Below are positions 17,493 to 25,727 of a DNA stretch of 64,000 bases, piece after piece. The DNA is from Pseudomonas putida (GTDB lineage Bacteria > Pseudomonadota > Gammaproteobacteria > Pseudomonadales > Pseudomonadaceae): NCBI GenBank assembly GCA_029953615.1, contig CP124529.1, positions 4,800,494-4,864,493 of the forward strand, written 5' to 3'. Positions within the stretch are counted from its first letter, which is position 1, and every line of letters starts with the position of its first letter. Under the pieces are notes generated by a model, which searched no databases, was not told the DNA's origin, and saw only the letters and a list, made by a program, of their open reading frames with translations. Position numbers and translations under genes: made by a program.

Positions 17493-18275
17493 TCAGTGCA
17501 GTATTTGCGCCAGGAACCCCTTGGCCCGCTCGGTACGCGGCTGGTTGAAGAATACCTGCGGCGGGCTGTCTTCGATGATCTGCCCGCCCTCGAGGAACAG
17601 CACCCGCTCGGCCACCTGGCGGGCAAAGCCCATTTCATGGGTGACGCAGAGCATGGTCATGCCGGTGCCGGCCAGCTGCACCAGCACATCCAGCACCTCG
17701 GCGACCATTTCCGGGTCCAGCGCCGAGGTGGGCTCGTCGAACAGCATTATCCGCGGCTTCATGCACAGTGCCCGGGCAATAGCCACGCGCTGCTGCTGCC
17801 CGCCAGACAACTGACTGGGGTATTTGTGCGCCTGGCTTTCGATACCAACCTTCTTCAGGTACATGCGCGCCCGCTCTTCGGCATCCTTGCGCGACAAGCC
17901 GCGCACGCTTGTGGGGGCCAGCAGGCAGTTGTCCAGCACGCTCATGTGCGGAAACAGGTTGAAGTGCTGGAACACCATGCCGATATCGCTGCGCACCTGC
18001 GCCGCTTCGCGGCTGGTGGCCGCCAGGTCGATGCCATCTACCTTGATGCTGCCCTGCTGGGCCACTTCCAGGCGGTTGATGCAGCGGATCAGGGTCGACT
18101 TGCCCGAGCCGGACGGCCCGCAGAGCACGATGCGTTCGCCTTCGCGCACCTGCAGGTCGATGTCGCGTAGCACGTGGAATGCGCCGTAGTGCTTGTTCAG
18201 GCCTTCGATGCGGATCAGCACCGGGCGCGGGTCGGGTTCGGGGGCAAGGGTGGCAAGGCTCAGTGGTGCGGTCAT
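17493..18275 (-). CDS. Polar amino acid ABC transporter ATP-binding protein
   Basis: 260 aa of the HisP/GlnQ type. Walker A GPSGSGKST, Q-loop GMVFQHFNLFPHM, signature LSGGQQQR, Walker B IMLFDEPTSALDPE and H-loop VTHEMGFA are all intact. It is the last gene of the run RpiR regulator, solute-binding protein, two permeases, amaD, ATPase (all minus). The D-amino acid dehydrogenase gene inside the transporter run suggests that the transporter brings in the amino acid AmaD oxidises, probably D-lysine (inference from known P. putida gene order). Confidence 0.92.
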   Translation of the reverse strand: MTAPLSLATLAPEPDPRPVLIRIEGLNKHYGAFHVLRDIDLQVREGERIVLCGPSGSGKSTLIRCINRLEVAQQGSIKVDGIDLAATSREAAQVRSDIGMVFQHFNLFPHMSVLDNCLLAPTSVRGLSRKDAEERARMYLKKVGIESQAHKYPSQLSGGQQQRVAIARALCMKPRIMLFDEPTSALDPEMVAEVLDVLVQLAGTGMTMLCVTHEMGFARQVAERVLFLEGGQIIEDSPPQVFFNQPRTERAKGFLAQILH

Positions 18276-18297
18276 CTTGTTGTTCTCCCGCAGGGGT

Positions 18298-19542
18298 TCA
18301 GTCGAAACGGGTCGCGCTGTAGGGCGCGGGGTCGGTGAAGGGGCGTTCGCCGGTGACCAGTTCGGCCACCAGCCGGCCGCTGACCGGGCCCAGGGTGAGG
18401 CCGTGGTGGGCGTGGCCGAAGTTGAACCACAACCCCGGGTGGCGCGGCGCCGGGCCGATCACCGGGCGCATGTCGGGCAGGCATGGGCGACGACCCAGCC
18501 AAGGGGTGTCGTCCAGGCGCTCGCCCAGGGCAGGGAACAGCTTGCGCGCCAGGGCTTCGCAGCGGCCCAACTGGATCTGGTTGCCCGGCGCGCTGCTGGC
18601 GTCGAACTCGATGCCGGTGGTCAGGCGCACGCCGCGGGCCATTGGCGCCAGCACGTAGCCGCCCTGGGTATCACAGATAGAGTGCTCCAGTTGCGCACCG
18701 TCACGGGTGCTGTAGTGCATGTGGTAGCCACGTTTGATCGCCAGCGGGATCTGGTAGCCCAGGCCGTTGAACAGGTCGGCCGACTGCGGGCCGAGGCACG
18801 CCACCACCTCATTGGCGGTAATCGGGCCGCGGCGGCTGTCTACCCGCCACTGGCCGTCGACCTGGCGCAGGCTGCGTGCATCGCCATGCAGGAACTGCCC
18901 GCCGCGTTGCATGAACAGGGTGGCGTAGCCGCGGGTGAGGGCACCGGGGTTGTTCACGGTCTTGGGGTCGAGCCAGTGAATGCCACCGACCACGCTGGCG
19001 TCCAGCTGGTGCTCGCGGGCCTGCAACTGCCCGCATTCGAGGATTTCGAACTGCAGGCCATAACGGGCGAGGCCCTTGGCGTCGGCCTTGGCCTGCTCGA
19101 ACAGTGCCGGCTCACGGAACACTTCGATCCAGCCTTTGGCCTGTACCAGCCCTTCCAGGCCGGCAGCAGTAATGAAAGCGTCGTGCTCTTCGACGCAGCG
19201 CTGCACCAGCGGCAGCATGTCGGCAGCGGCCCCGGCCAGGCGCCCGGGGGCCGACTGGCGCCAGTAGCGCCACAGCCACGGGGCGGCCTTGGGCAGGTGC
19301 AGCAGGCTGTAGCGCACATCGGGCTGGCGGTTCAGGCCGTAGCGTAGCAGCGCGCCCAGTTGCCGGGGGAAGGCATAAGGGATCACGCTGGAGCGCTCGA
19401 TCAGCCCGGCGTTGCCGTGGCTGGTGCCGCTGCCCGGTTCGTCGCGGTCGATCAGGGTCACCTGGCGCCCGCGGGCCTGCAGGTGCAGCGCGGTGCTGAC
19501 GCCGACGATGCCGGCGCCGAGGACAAGGGTCTGGCAATGCAT
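18298..19542 (-). CDS. amaD: D-amino acid (D-lysine) oxidase/dehydrogenase, DadA-like
   Basis: 414 aa FAD flavoprotein. The N-terminal Rossmann motif is VLGAGIVGVSTALHLQARG, with E/D at the end of strand 2 (LIDRDEPGSGTS). The DAO fold continues with GLIERSSVIPYAFP and closes with GRRPCLPDMRPVIG and FNFGHAHHGLTLGP. Such enzymes deaminate D-amino acids; in P. putida the homologue next to dpkA/amaC is AmaD, which converts D-lysine to Delta1-piperideine-2-carboxylate. It lies between the permease and ATPase genes of the polar amino acid transporter. The D-lysine assignment rests on context; sequence alone supports D-amino acid dehydrogenase. Confidence 0.85.
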   Translation of the reverse strand: MHCQTLVLGAGIVGVSTALHLQARGRQVTLIDRDEPGSGTSHGNAGLIERSSVIPYAFPRQLGALLRYGLNRQPDVRYSLLHLPKAAPWLWRYWRQSAPGRLAGAAADMLPLVQRCVEEHDAFITAAGLEGLVQAKGWIEVFREPALFEQAKADAKGLARYGLQFEILECGQLQAREHQLDASVVGGIHWLDPKTVNNPGALTRGYATLFMQRGGQFLHGDARSLRQVDGQWRVDSRRGPITANEVVACLGPQSADLFNGLGYQIPLAIKRGYHMHYSTRDGAQLEHSICDTQGGYVLAPMARGVRLTTGIEFDASSAPGNQIQLGRCEALARKLFPALGERLDDTPWLGRRPCLPDMRPVIGPAPRHPGLWFNFGHAHHGLTLGPVSGRLVAELVTGERPFTDPAPYSATRFD

Positions 19543-19558
19543 GGAGCGTATCCTTCGG

Positions 19559-20269
19559 TCAGTTCAGGTGGCGGCCCAGGCGGGCTTCCAGGTGCTTCAG
19601 CAGGCGCCGCACCAGTTCGACGATCAGCAGATAGAGCACGGCGGCCCACAGGTAGATCTGGAAGTCGAAACTGCGCGAGAAAGCCAGTTTGGTCACGCCC
19701 ATAAGGTCGTAGATGGTCACCAGCGAAGCGATCGCGCTGGCCTTGATCATCAGGATCAGTTCGTTGCCCAGCGGGCCGATGGCCACCAGCAGCGACTGCG
19801 GCAGGATCACCTTGAAGAAAGTGGTCGAGCGCTTCAGGTTCAGCGCCCGTGCCGCCTCATGTTGCCCGGGGGCGACGGCCATCAGGCTGCCGCGGAAGAT
19901 CTCGGCCTGGTAGGCGGCGGTATTCAGGGTGAACGCCAGCAGGGTGCAGAACCACGCCTCGCGGAAGAACCACCACAGGCCGACGTCCTGCCAGAAGCCC
20001 TTGAGCGAGCCCAGGCCGTAATACAGCAGGAACAGCTGGGCCAGCAGCGGCGAGCCGCGGAAGAAATACACGTAGCCAGCGGCCATGCGCTGCAGCAGCA
20101 GGCTGCGTGACATGCGCGCCAGGGCCAGCAACAGGCCGAGCACGGCACCCAGGCTGAAGGAAATCGCCACCAGTTTGGCGGTTACCAGCAGGCCATCGAG
20201 AAAGCGCGGCCCGTAGCGGTCGAGTAGCTCGGGGTCGAGGACCAGCGCCAGCAGTTGTTCGAAGCTCAT
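19559..20269 (-). CDS. Polar amino acid ABC transporter permease (second)
   Basis: 236 aa, about five transmembrane helices, HisM/GlnP type. The cytoplasmic EAA loop reads QHEAARALNLKRSTTFFKVILPQ, which contacts the ATPase. The N-terminal FLDGLLVTAKLVAISFSLGAVLGLLLA is the usual first helix. Its ATG overlaps the stop of the preceding permease gene by 4 nt (ATGA), so the two are translationally coupled and form a heterodimeric pore. Confidence 0.9.
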   Translation of the reverse strand: MSFEQLLALVLDPELLDRYGPRFLDGLLVTAKLVAISFSLGAVLGLLLALARMSRSLLLQRMAAGYVYFFRGSPLLAQLFLLYYGLGSLKGFWQDVGLWWFFREAWFCTLLAFTLNTAAYQAEIFRGSLMAVAPGQHEAARALNLKRSTTFFKVILPQSLLVAIGPLGNELILMIKASAIASLVTIYDLMGVTKLAFSRSFDFQIYLWAAVLYLLIVELVRRLLKHLEARLGRHLN

Positions 20270-20994
20270 GCGCGTGCTCCTTGCAGGTGGCGGTTGCTGC
20301 GCCGTTCGATGAAGGCGAACACCTGCCCGGAAAGTGCGGCGAACAGCAAGTAGCCCAGGCAGGCGACGCCATAGAAGAACATCGGCTCCTTGGTCACGCT
20401 GACCGCCAGGTTGGTCTGGCGCATCAGGTCGACCAGCGAGATGGTGGATACCAGCGAGGTGTCCTTGAGCAGCGACAGCCAGTTGTTGGACAGGCCGGGC
20501 AGGGCGATGCGGGTCAGTTGCGGCAGCAGCACCTTGAAGAAGCCGGTGCGCTTGCTCAGGCCCAGCGCCGAGCAGGCTTCGAGCTGGCCCTTGGGCAGGG
20601 TCTTGAAGGCGGCCAGCCAGATCTCGCTGGAAAACGCGGCGAACACCAGGCTGAAAGCGATCATCGCGGCGAGAAAGGTATTGATCAGGAACTCACCCTG
20701 GTAGCCCATGGCCGCGAGGATCTTCTGCGCCGCGATCTGGCAGCCGTAATAGATGATCAGCAGTGTCAGCAGTTCGGGCAGGCCCCGGAACACAGTGGAG
20801 AAGGTGGTGGCCCAGGCCCGCGGCAAGCGCTTGCGCGAGCGTGCGGCGAGGGCGACAACCAGGCCCAGCGGCAGGCCGATGGGCAGGCAGGCCAGGGCCA
20901 GGGACACGGTGACCAGCGCGCCGGCCAGCAGCGCCTGGCCCCAGCCTCCGCTGGCGAAGGACAGCAAGGACAATTGATCGAGCATGACGAACAC
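20266..20994 (-). CDS. Polar amino acid ABC transporter permease (first)
   Basis: 242 aa, HisQ/GlnP type with the EAA loop KGQLEACSALGLSKRTGFFKVLLPQ. It precedes and overlaps the second permease gene. A REP pair separates it from the solute-binding protein gene upstream, which may lower the expression of membrane parts relative to the abundant periplasmic binding protein (inference based on known effects of REPs at such positions). Confidence 0.9.
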   Translation of the reverse strand: MFVMLDQLSLLSFASGGWGQALLAGALVTVSLALACLPIGLPLGLVVALAARSRKRLPRAWATTFSTVFRGLPELLTLLIIYYGCQIAAQKILAAMGYQGEFLINTFLAAMIAFSLVFAAFSSEIWLAAFKTLPKGQLEACSALGLSKRTGFFKVLLPQLTRIALPGLSNNWLSLLKDTSLVSTISLVDLMRQTNLAVSVTKEPMFFYGVACLGYLLFAALSGQVFAFIERRSNRHLQGARA

Positions 20995-21007
20995 CTTGTG
21001 TTGACCT

Positions 21008-21110
21008 CACCGGCCCCATCGCCGGCAAGCCAGCTCCCACAGGTACATCTCTGTTCTTCAGGTCAGTGAGCAACCTGTGGGAGCTGGCTTGCCGGCGATA
21101 GGGCCCGGCC
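21008..21110. repeat. REP pair, second sequence family
   Basis: CACCGGCCCCATCGCCGGCA at 21008 and TGCCGGCGATAGGGCCCGG at about 21089 in opposite orientation. The core differs from the GCGGGC family (GAGCTGGCTTGCCGGCGAT), so at least two REP types coexist here. Confidence 0.8.
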
Positions 21111-21130
21111 AGGCAATGAGGGCTTGAAGA

Positions 21131-21883
21131 TCAGTTGTAGATATCGAAAGCGAAGTACTTGCTGGCGATCTTCTGGTAGGTACCGTTGGCCACGATCTGT
21201 TGCAGTGCAACGTTCAGGCGCTGGCGCAGGGCTTCATCGTCCTTGCGCACGGCAATCGCGGCATCGGCCTTGGTGTCGGCGACATCGCCGAGGATCTTGC
21301 AGCAATCCCCGCCGTTCTTGGTCATCCACTCGTGCAGCGGGAATTTGTCGGCAATCACGCCGTCCAGGCGGCCCGCGGCCAGGTCGGCATTGGCTTCGTC
21401 CATGGTCGGGTAAAGCTTCACGTCGGCACCGGCCTTGGCGTAGACGTCTTCGGCGTAGATGGCCTGGGTGGAGGACGACTGGGCGCCAACGGTGTAGCCG
21501 TCGAAGTTGGTCTGGGCGTCGCTGATCTTGCTGTCCTTGGCCACGGCGACGGTCAGCGGGGTGCGGTAGTAGTGGTCGGTGAAGGCGATCTTCTTGCGCC
21601 GTTCTTCGGTGTTGATCATCGACGCGACCACTGCGTCGTACTTGCGTGCCATCAGTGCCGGGATGATGCCTTCCCAGTCCTGGGCCACCAGCGTGCACTC
21701 GACCTTCATCTGCTCGCACAGGGCATGGGTGATGTCGATGTCGAAGCCGTGCAACTGGTTATTGGCGTCGACATAATTGAAGGGCGGGTAGGCACCCTCG
21801 GTGGCGAAGCGCAGGGTTTCGGCACTGGCGGCACCCGACAGCAGCAGGGCGCACGCACCCACCAAGGCCATGGTCTTGTTCAT
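21131..21883 (-). CDS. Periplasmic amino acid-binding protein of the ABC transporter
   Basis: 250 aa, SBP_bac_3 family. The signal peptide is MNKTMALVGACALLLSGAASA, followed by ETLRFATEGAYPPFNYVD, DANNQLHGFDIDI and VECTLVAQDWEGIIPALMARKYD, typical of Lys/Arg/Orn- and polar amino acid-binding proteins. ATG 21883 was chosen because it starts the signal peptide; an in-frame start at 21991 would overlap the rpiR gene. It lies 22 nt after rpiR, so is probably co-transcribed with it. Confidence 0.9.
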   Translation of the reverse strand: MNKTMALVGACALLLSGAASAETLRFATEGAYPPFNYVDANNQLHGFDIDITHALCEQMKVECTLVAQDWEGIIPALMARKYDAVVASMINTEERRKKIAFTDHYYRTPLTVAVAKDSKISDAQTNFDGYTVGAQSSSTQAIYAEDVYAKAGADVKLYPTMDEANADLAAGRLDGVIADKFPLHEWMTKNGGDCCKILGDVADTKADAAIAVRKDDEALRQRLNVALQQIVANGTYQKIASKYFAFDIYN

Positions 21884-21905
21884 ATCGCACCTCATTGCAC
21901 TCTTG

Positions 21906-22778
21906 CTATTGTTGTTTTCCCGTCGACCACGAGGTGTAGCCGACGAATTCGTTATGTAGAGCGGCAGTTGCTTCCAAGCGTTTTTCAACATCCGGTCCGA
22001 GCTTCTTGCAGACCTCGTTGACCATCAGGTGCACCCACGACAGCATGGTCGAGGTGGACTCCCAGAACAGGTTGAACTCGGTGGGGATGCGGAACACCTC
22101 GTCGGCGTTGGCATCCGCCCAATCACAGAAGGGGTCGGTCACCAGGGTGACCGCTATGCCAGCCTCGCGCGCCTTCTGGCACAACAGCAGGGCATGGCGG
22201 GAATAACGGCGGGCTTCGAACACCACCAGGGCGCTATCTTCGGCGCGTCCCAGCAATACTTCGCCAAAGTGCCCGGCACCGATATCGACCAGTTGCACGC
22301 CATCGCGCAGGTACTGCAGCAGGTGGCTCATGCACATGGCGATGCCGCGCTCGGTCTGGAAACCGGCGATGAACACCCGCTGCTTGCTCGCCAGGCGCTG
22401 CGCGACGCAGTGCCAAGCGCTGCTCTGGCGATACTCGTGCACGCGCACCAGGGCGGCGATTTCCTGCTCCAGGCTGCCGGCGTTGTCACTGCCGTCCTGG
22501 TTCTGGCGGTAATCTTGCAGGCGGTCACCTACCAGCCATGGGCCATCGCCCAGGTCGTTTTGCAGGTCTTGCTTCAACGCCTTGAGGTGGGCATAACCCA
22601 ATGAACGGCAGAAGCGGCCGACACTGGATTCGCTGACACCCAGCTTGACGGCGATGCTGGCCGAGGTCTGGAACGGCAGTTCGTGCAGGTTGGCGAGCAT
22701 GTAGCTGGCGATCTTGCGGCCCGAAGCAGCGGCCCCTTCAAGGCTGTTTTCCAGGCGTTGCTTGATCGGTTGGCTCAT
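21906..22778 (-). CDS. RpiR-family transcriptional regulator of the D-lysine genes
   Basis: 290 aa. The N-terminal HTH_6 domain (residues about 1-80) reads ASIAVKLGVSESSVGRFCRSLGY; the C-terminal SIS domain contains VFIAGFQTERGIAM and a ligand pocket normally used for sugar phosphates. Here the partners are amino acid genes, as in the P. putida amaR-type locus, so the effector may be an amino acid derivative. It is divergent from dpkA, with a perfect CTGTCA-N13-TGACAG inverted repeat between them. Confidence 0.85.
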   Translation of the reverse strand: MSQPIKQRLENSLEGAAASGRKIASYMLANLHELPFQTSASIAVKLGVSESSVGRFCRSLGYAHLKALKQDLQNDLGDGPWLVGDRLQDYRQNQDGSDNAGSLEQEIAALVRVHEYRQSSAWHCVAQRLASKQRVFIAGFQTERGIAMCMSHLLQYLRDGVQLVDIGAGHFGEVLLGRAEDSALVVFEARRYSRHALLLCQKAREAGIAVTLVTDPFCDWADANADEVFRIPTEFNLFWESTSTMLSWVHLMVNEVCKKLGPDVEKRLEATAALHNEFVGYTSWSTGKQQ

Positions 22779-22823
22779 GCTGCGGCTCCAGGGGTAAGGC
22801 TTGTGAAAGAAAATGGCTGTTTT

Positions 22824-22848
22824 CTGTCATCAAGTCAACATTTGACAG
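22824..22848. promoter_or_regulatory. Inverted repeat CTGTCA-N13-TGACAG, candidate RpiR operator
   Basis: CTGTCA at 22824-22829 and TGACAG at 22843-22848 are exact complements, 13 nt apart. A further GCTGTCAC follows at 22852. They lie in the AT-rich divergent region between rpiR and dpkA, the expected place for an operator serving both promoters. Confidence 0.55.
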
Positions 22849-22921
22849 ATAGCTGTCACATGCAGGAAAGTTTTTGTCGTTGCAACGCTGTAGCCATTCC
22901 AATTCCAACAAGGAGCTTCAG

Positions 22922-23948
22922 ATGTCCGCACCTTCCACCAGCACCGTCGTGCGTGTGCCTTTTATCGAGCTGCAGGGCCTGTTGCAGAGCATCTTCCAGC
23001 GCCATGGCTGCAGCGACAGCGTGGCCCGGGTGCTGGCCTACAACTGCGCCAGCGCCCAGCGCGATGGTGCGCATAGCCATGGGGTATTCCGCATGCCCGG
23101 TTATGTCTCGACCCTGGCCAGCGGCTGGGTCGATGGCCAGGCCACGCCGAAGGTCAGCGACGTGGCGCCCGGTTATGTTCGTGTCGATGCCGCGGGCGGC
23201 TTTGCCCAGCCTGCGCTGGCGGCGGCCCGTGAATTGTTGGTAGCCAAGGCGCGCAGCGCCGGTATCGCCGTACTGGCGATCCACAACTCGCACCACTTTG
23301 CCGCGCTGTGGCCGGATGTTGAGCCATTTGCAGACGAAGGCCTGGTGGCCCTGAGCGTGGTCAACAGCATGACCTGCGTGGTGCCGCACGGCGCCCGCAA
23401 GCCGCTGTTCGGCACCAACCCGATCGCCTTTGCCGCACCTTGCGCCGAACATGACCCGATCGTTTTCGACATGGCCACCATGCGCCATGGCCCATGGCGA
23501 TGTGCAGATTGCCGCCCGCGCTGGCCAGCAGTTGCCGGAGGGCATGGGGGTGGATGCCAATGGCGAGCCGACCACCGACCCCAAGGCGATTCTGGAGGGC
23601 GGTGCTTTGCTGCCATTTGGCGGGCACAAGGGCTCGGCCCTGTCGATGATGGTGGAGTTGCTGGCGGCGGCGCTGACCGGCGGGCATTTCTCCTGGGAGT
23701 TCGACTGGTCGGGGCACCCGGGGGCGAAGACGCCATGGACCGGGCAACTGATCATCGTCATCGACCCGAGCAAGGCCGAGGGCGAGCGGTTTGCCCAGCG
23801 CAGCCGCGAGCTGGTCGAGCAAATGCAGGCGGTGGGGCTGACGCGCATGCCGGGCGAGCGGCGTTACCGCGAGCGCGAGGTGGCCGAGGAGGAGGGGGTG
23901 GCGGTGACCGAGCAGGAGTTGCAAGGCCTGAAGGAGCTGCTTGGCTGA
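22922..23948 (+). CDS. dpkA: Delta1-piperideine-2-carboxylate reductase (one frameshift)
   Basis: Reconstructed product 341 aa of the malate/L-lactate dehydrogenase-like (LDH2/MDH2) family. It reduces Delta1-piperideine-2-carboxylate to L-pipecolate with NADPH in D-lysine catabolism. Seen: DGAHSHGVFRMPGY, NSHHFAALWPDVE, the nucleotide-binding segment KPLFGTNPIAFA, and after the break FGGHKGSALSMMVELLAAAL. The frame shifts in ATGGCCACC; an extra T at 23481 explains it (the expected protein reads MATSAMAHGDVQIAARAG). ATG 22922 has AAGGAG upstream. Divergent from rpiR and upstream of amaC. If the indel is real, the strain could not use D-lysine by this route. Confidence 0.85.
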
Positions 23949-24045
23949 CCCGGGCTCTTCGCGGGCACGCCCGCTCCCACAGGGGGCATCACAGGTTCCG
24001 GATATTGTGCATGACCTGTGGGAGCGGGCATGCCCGCGAAGAATC
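23949..24045. repeat. Inverted pair of REP elements
   Basis: CCCGGGCTCTTCGCGGGCAC and GCATGCCCGCGAAGAATCC in opposite orientation, in the gap between dpkA and amaC. Confidence 0.8.
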
Positions 24046-24063
24046 CAGCACAGATCTTGAGCC

Positions 24064-24133
24064 ATGCAATGTTGCATAGACAACCTTGCACAATAGTTGA
24101 TGTTCCTGAGCCCGCACTCCGGTTATGCTCAGG
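24064..24133. promoter_or_regulatory. Upstream region of amaC with two inverted repeats
   Basis: ATGCAA-TG-TTGCAT (24064-24077) is a perfect palindrome. CCTGAGC (24105-24111) and GCTCAGG (24127-24133) form a second inverted repeat with a 15-nt spacer. They lie 40-110 nt before the amaC start, after the REP pair, and probably mark a separate regulated promoter. The regulator is unknown. Confidence 0.4.
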
Positions 24134-24174
24134 GCTGCCTTTTCGAACTGTCCTGATCCAAGGAGCTGCACGCT

Positions 24175-25371
24175 GTGTTCAAACATGTCGATGCCTATGC
24201 CGGCGACCCGATCCTCTCGTTGATGGAAACCTTCAAGGCCGACCCGCGCGCCGACAAGGTCAACCTGAGTATCGGCCTGTACTACGATGAGGCCGGCGTG
24301 GTGCCGCAACTGGCGGCTGTGGATGCGGTGGAAAAACGCATCGCCGGCCAGGACCACGAAGCCTCGCTGTACCTGCCGATGGAAGGCCTGGCCAGCTACC
24401 GCCAGGCGATCCAGGCGCTACTGTTCGGCGCCGACCACCCGGCCGTGACCGGCGGGCGCGTGGCTACCGTGCAGACCGTGGGCGGTTCCGGCGCACTGAA
24501 AGTCGGTGCCGACTTCCTCAAGCGCTATTTCCCGCAGTCCGAAGTCTGGGTCAGCAACCCGACCTGGGACAACCATCGCGCCATCTTCGAAGGCGCCGGC
24601 TTCAAGGTGCACACCTACCCGTACTTCGACCAGACCACCCGTGGCGTGGACTTCGACGGGATGCTGGCCACCCTGCAGACCCTGCCGGCCAACAGCGTGG
24701 TGCTGCTGCACCCGTGCTGCCACAACCCCACCGGTGCCGACCTGGAACAGCACCAGTGGCAACAAGTGGTTGAAGTGGTCAAGGCACGTCAACTTATCCC
24801 GTTCCTCGACATCGCGTACCAGGGCTTCGCCGAAGGCCTGGTGGAAGACGCCTACGCCATCCGCGAAATGGCCCGCGCCGGCGTGCCGTGCCTGGTCAGC
24901 AACTCGTTCTCGAAGATCTTCTCGCTGTACGGCGAGCGGGTCGGCGGCCTGTCGGTGGTCTGTGACGATGACGCCACTGCCCAGAGCGTGCTCGGCCAGC
25001 TCAAGGCAACCGTGCGCCGCAACTACTCCAGCCCGCCCAACTTCGGCGCCCAGCTGGTCGCTGGCGTGCTCGGCGATGCCGCCCTCAATGCCCAGTGGGC
25101 CGAGGAAGTCGAAGTGATGCGCAAACGGATCCTCGACATGCGCCAGGCGCTGGTCGATGCCCTGGCCGTGCTGCTGCCAGGCCAGGACTTCCAGTTCTTC
25201 CTGCGCCAGCGCGGCATGTTCAGCTACACCGGCTTCAGCGTCGAGCAGGTGCGCCGCCTGCGTGACGAGTTCGGCGTGTACCTGATCGACAGCGGCCGCG
25301 TATGCATGTCCGGCCTGCGCCCGGCCAACCTGCAACGGGTTGCTGAAGCGTTCGCTGCCGTTCAGAAGTAA
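24175..25371 (+). CDS. amaC: Aromatic/aspartate-type aminotransferase AmaC
   Basis: 398 aa, class I PLP aminotransferase, TyrB/AspC length. The start is [20 protein letters not shown] (GTG at 24175, AAGGAG upstream). PLP-binding residues are visible: [21 protein letters not shown], the catalytic Lys in [17 protein letters not shown], and the C-terminal Arg in [12 protein letters not shown]. In P. putida the homologue beside dpkA takes part in D-lysine / aminoadipate metabolism; the enzyme itself prefers aromatic amino acids. Its 3' end and terminator are echoed at 26828-26923, after the Rhs gene. Confidence 0.9.
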   Translation: MFKHVDAYAGDPILSLMETFKADPRADKVNLSIGLYYDEAGVVPQLAAVDAVEKRIAGQDHEASLYLPMEGLASYRQAIQALLFGADHPAVTGGRVATVQTVGGSGALKVGADFLKRYFPQSEVWVSNPTWDNHRAIFEGAGFKVHTYPYFDQTTRGVDFDGMLATLQTLPANSVVLLHPCCHNPTGADLEQHQWQQVVEVVKARQLIPFLDIAYQGFAEGLVEDAYAIREMARAGVPCLVSNSFSKIFSLYGERVGGLSVVCDDDATAQSVLGQLKATVRRNYSSPPNFGAQLVAGVLGDAALNAQWAEEVEVMRKRILDMRQALVDALAVLLPGQDFQFFLRQRGMFSYTGFSVEQVRRLRDEFGVYLIDSGRVCMSGLRPANLQRVAEAFAAVQK

Positions 25372-25727
25372 CCCTCCAGGGGCCCTGCGCGGCCCCTCCT
25401 GTGGGACCGCAGCCCTTCCGGGCTGCGCTGTCGCGCAGGGAACTCTGCCCGCAAACCCACCGCATTCGGTGTGGGAGCCGCGCTTGCCGGCGATGGGCTG
25501 CGCAGCGGCCCCAAAGTCCCAAGTCAATAACAATTCGTCAGAAGGGTGCCGCCTGCATCGGGCCTGCTTCGCAGCCCATCGCTGGCACATTGGTTTCAAG
25601 GCATGTGCAGCTAGACTTGAACAGCTCTCGCAAGGTCCAAACCACCTGTCACTTTTGCCAGTTGTGTCATAAGGCCCAGCCGCCAATACTTGCTCGTCCG
25701 TAAAGACTCCAAGTGCGAGAGGGAGTA
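25372..25727. repeat. Intergenic stretch with a REP pair and the Rhs promoter region
   Basis: Directly after amaC, GGGGCCCTGCGCGGCCCC is a hairpin terminator candidate. REP-like arms lie at about 25399-25440 and 25471-25512 (GTGTGGGAGCCGCGCTTGCC, GGCGATGGGCTGCGCAGCGG). From about 25513 the sequence becomes less GC-rich and leads into the Rhs gene. Confidence 0.6.

Noticed and set aside
22874..24079. The continuous 401-codon frame across dpkA
   Set aside because: Its second half (after position 23481) is Gly/Arg-rich and unlike any reductase; the true continuation is in the next frame.
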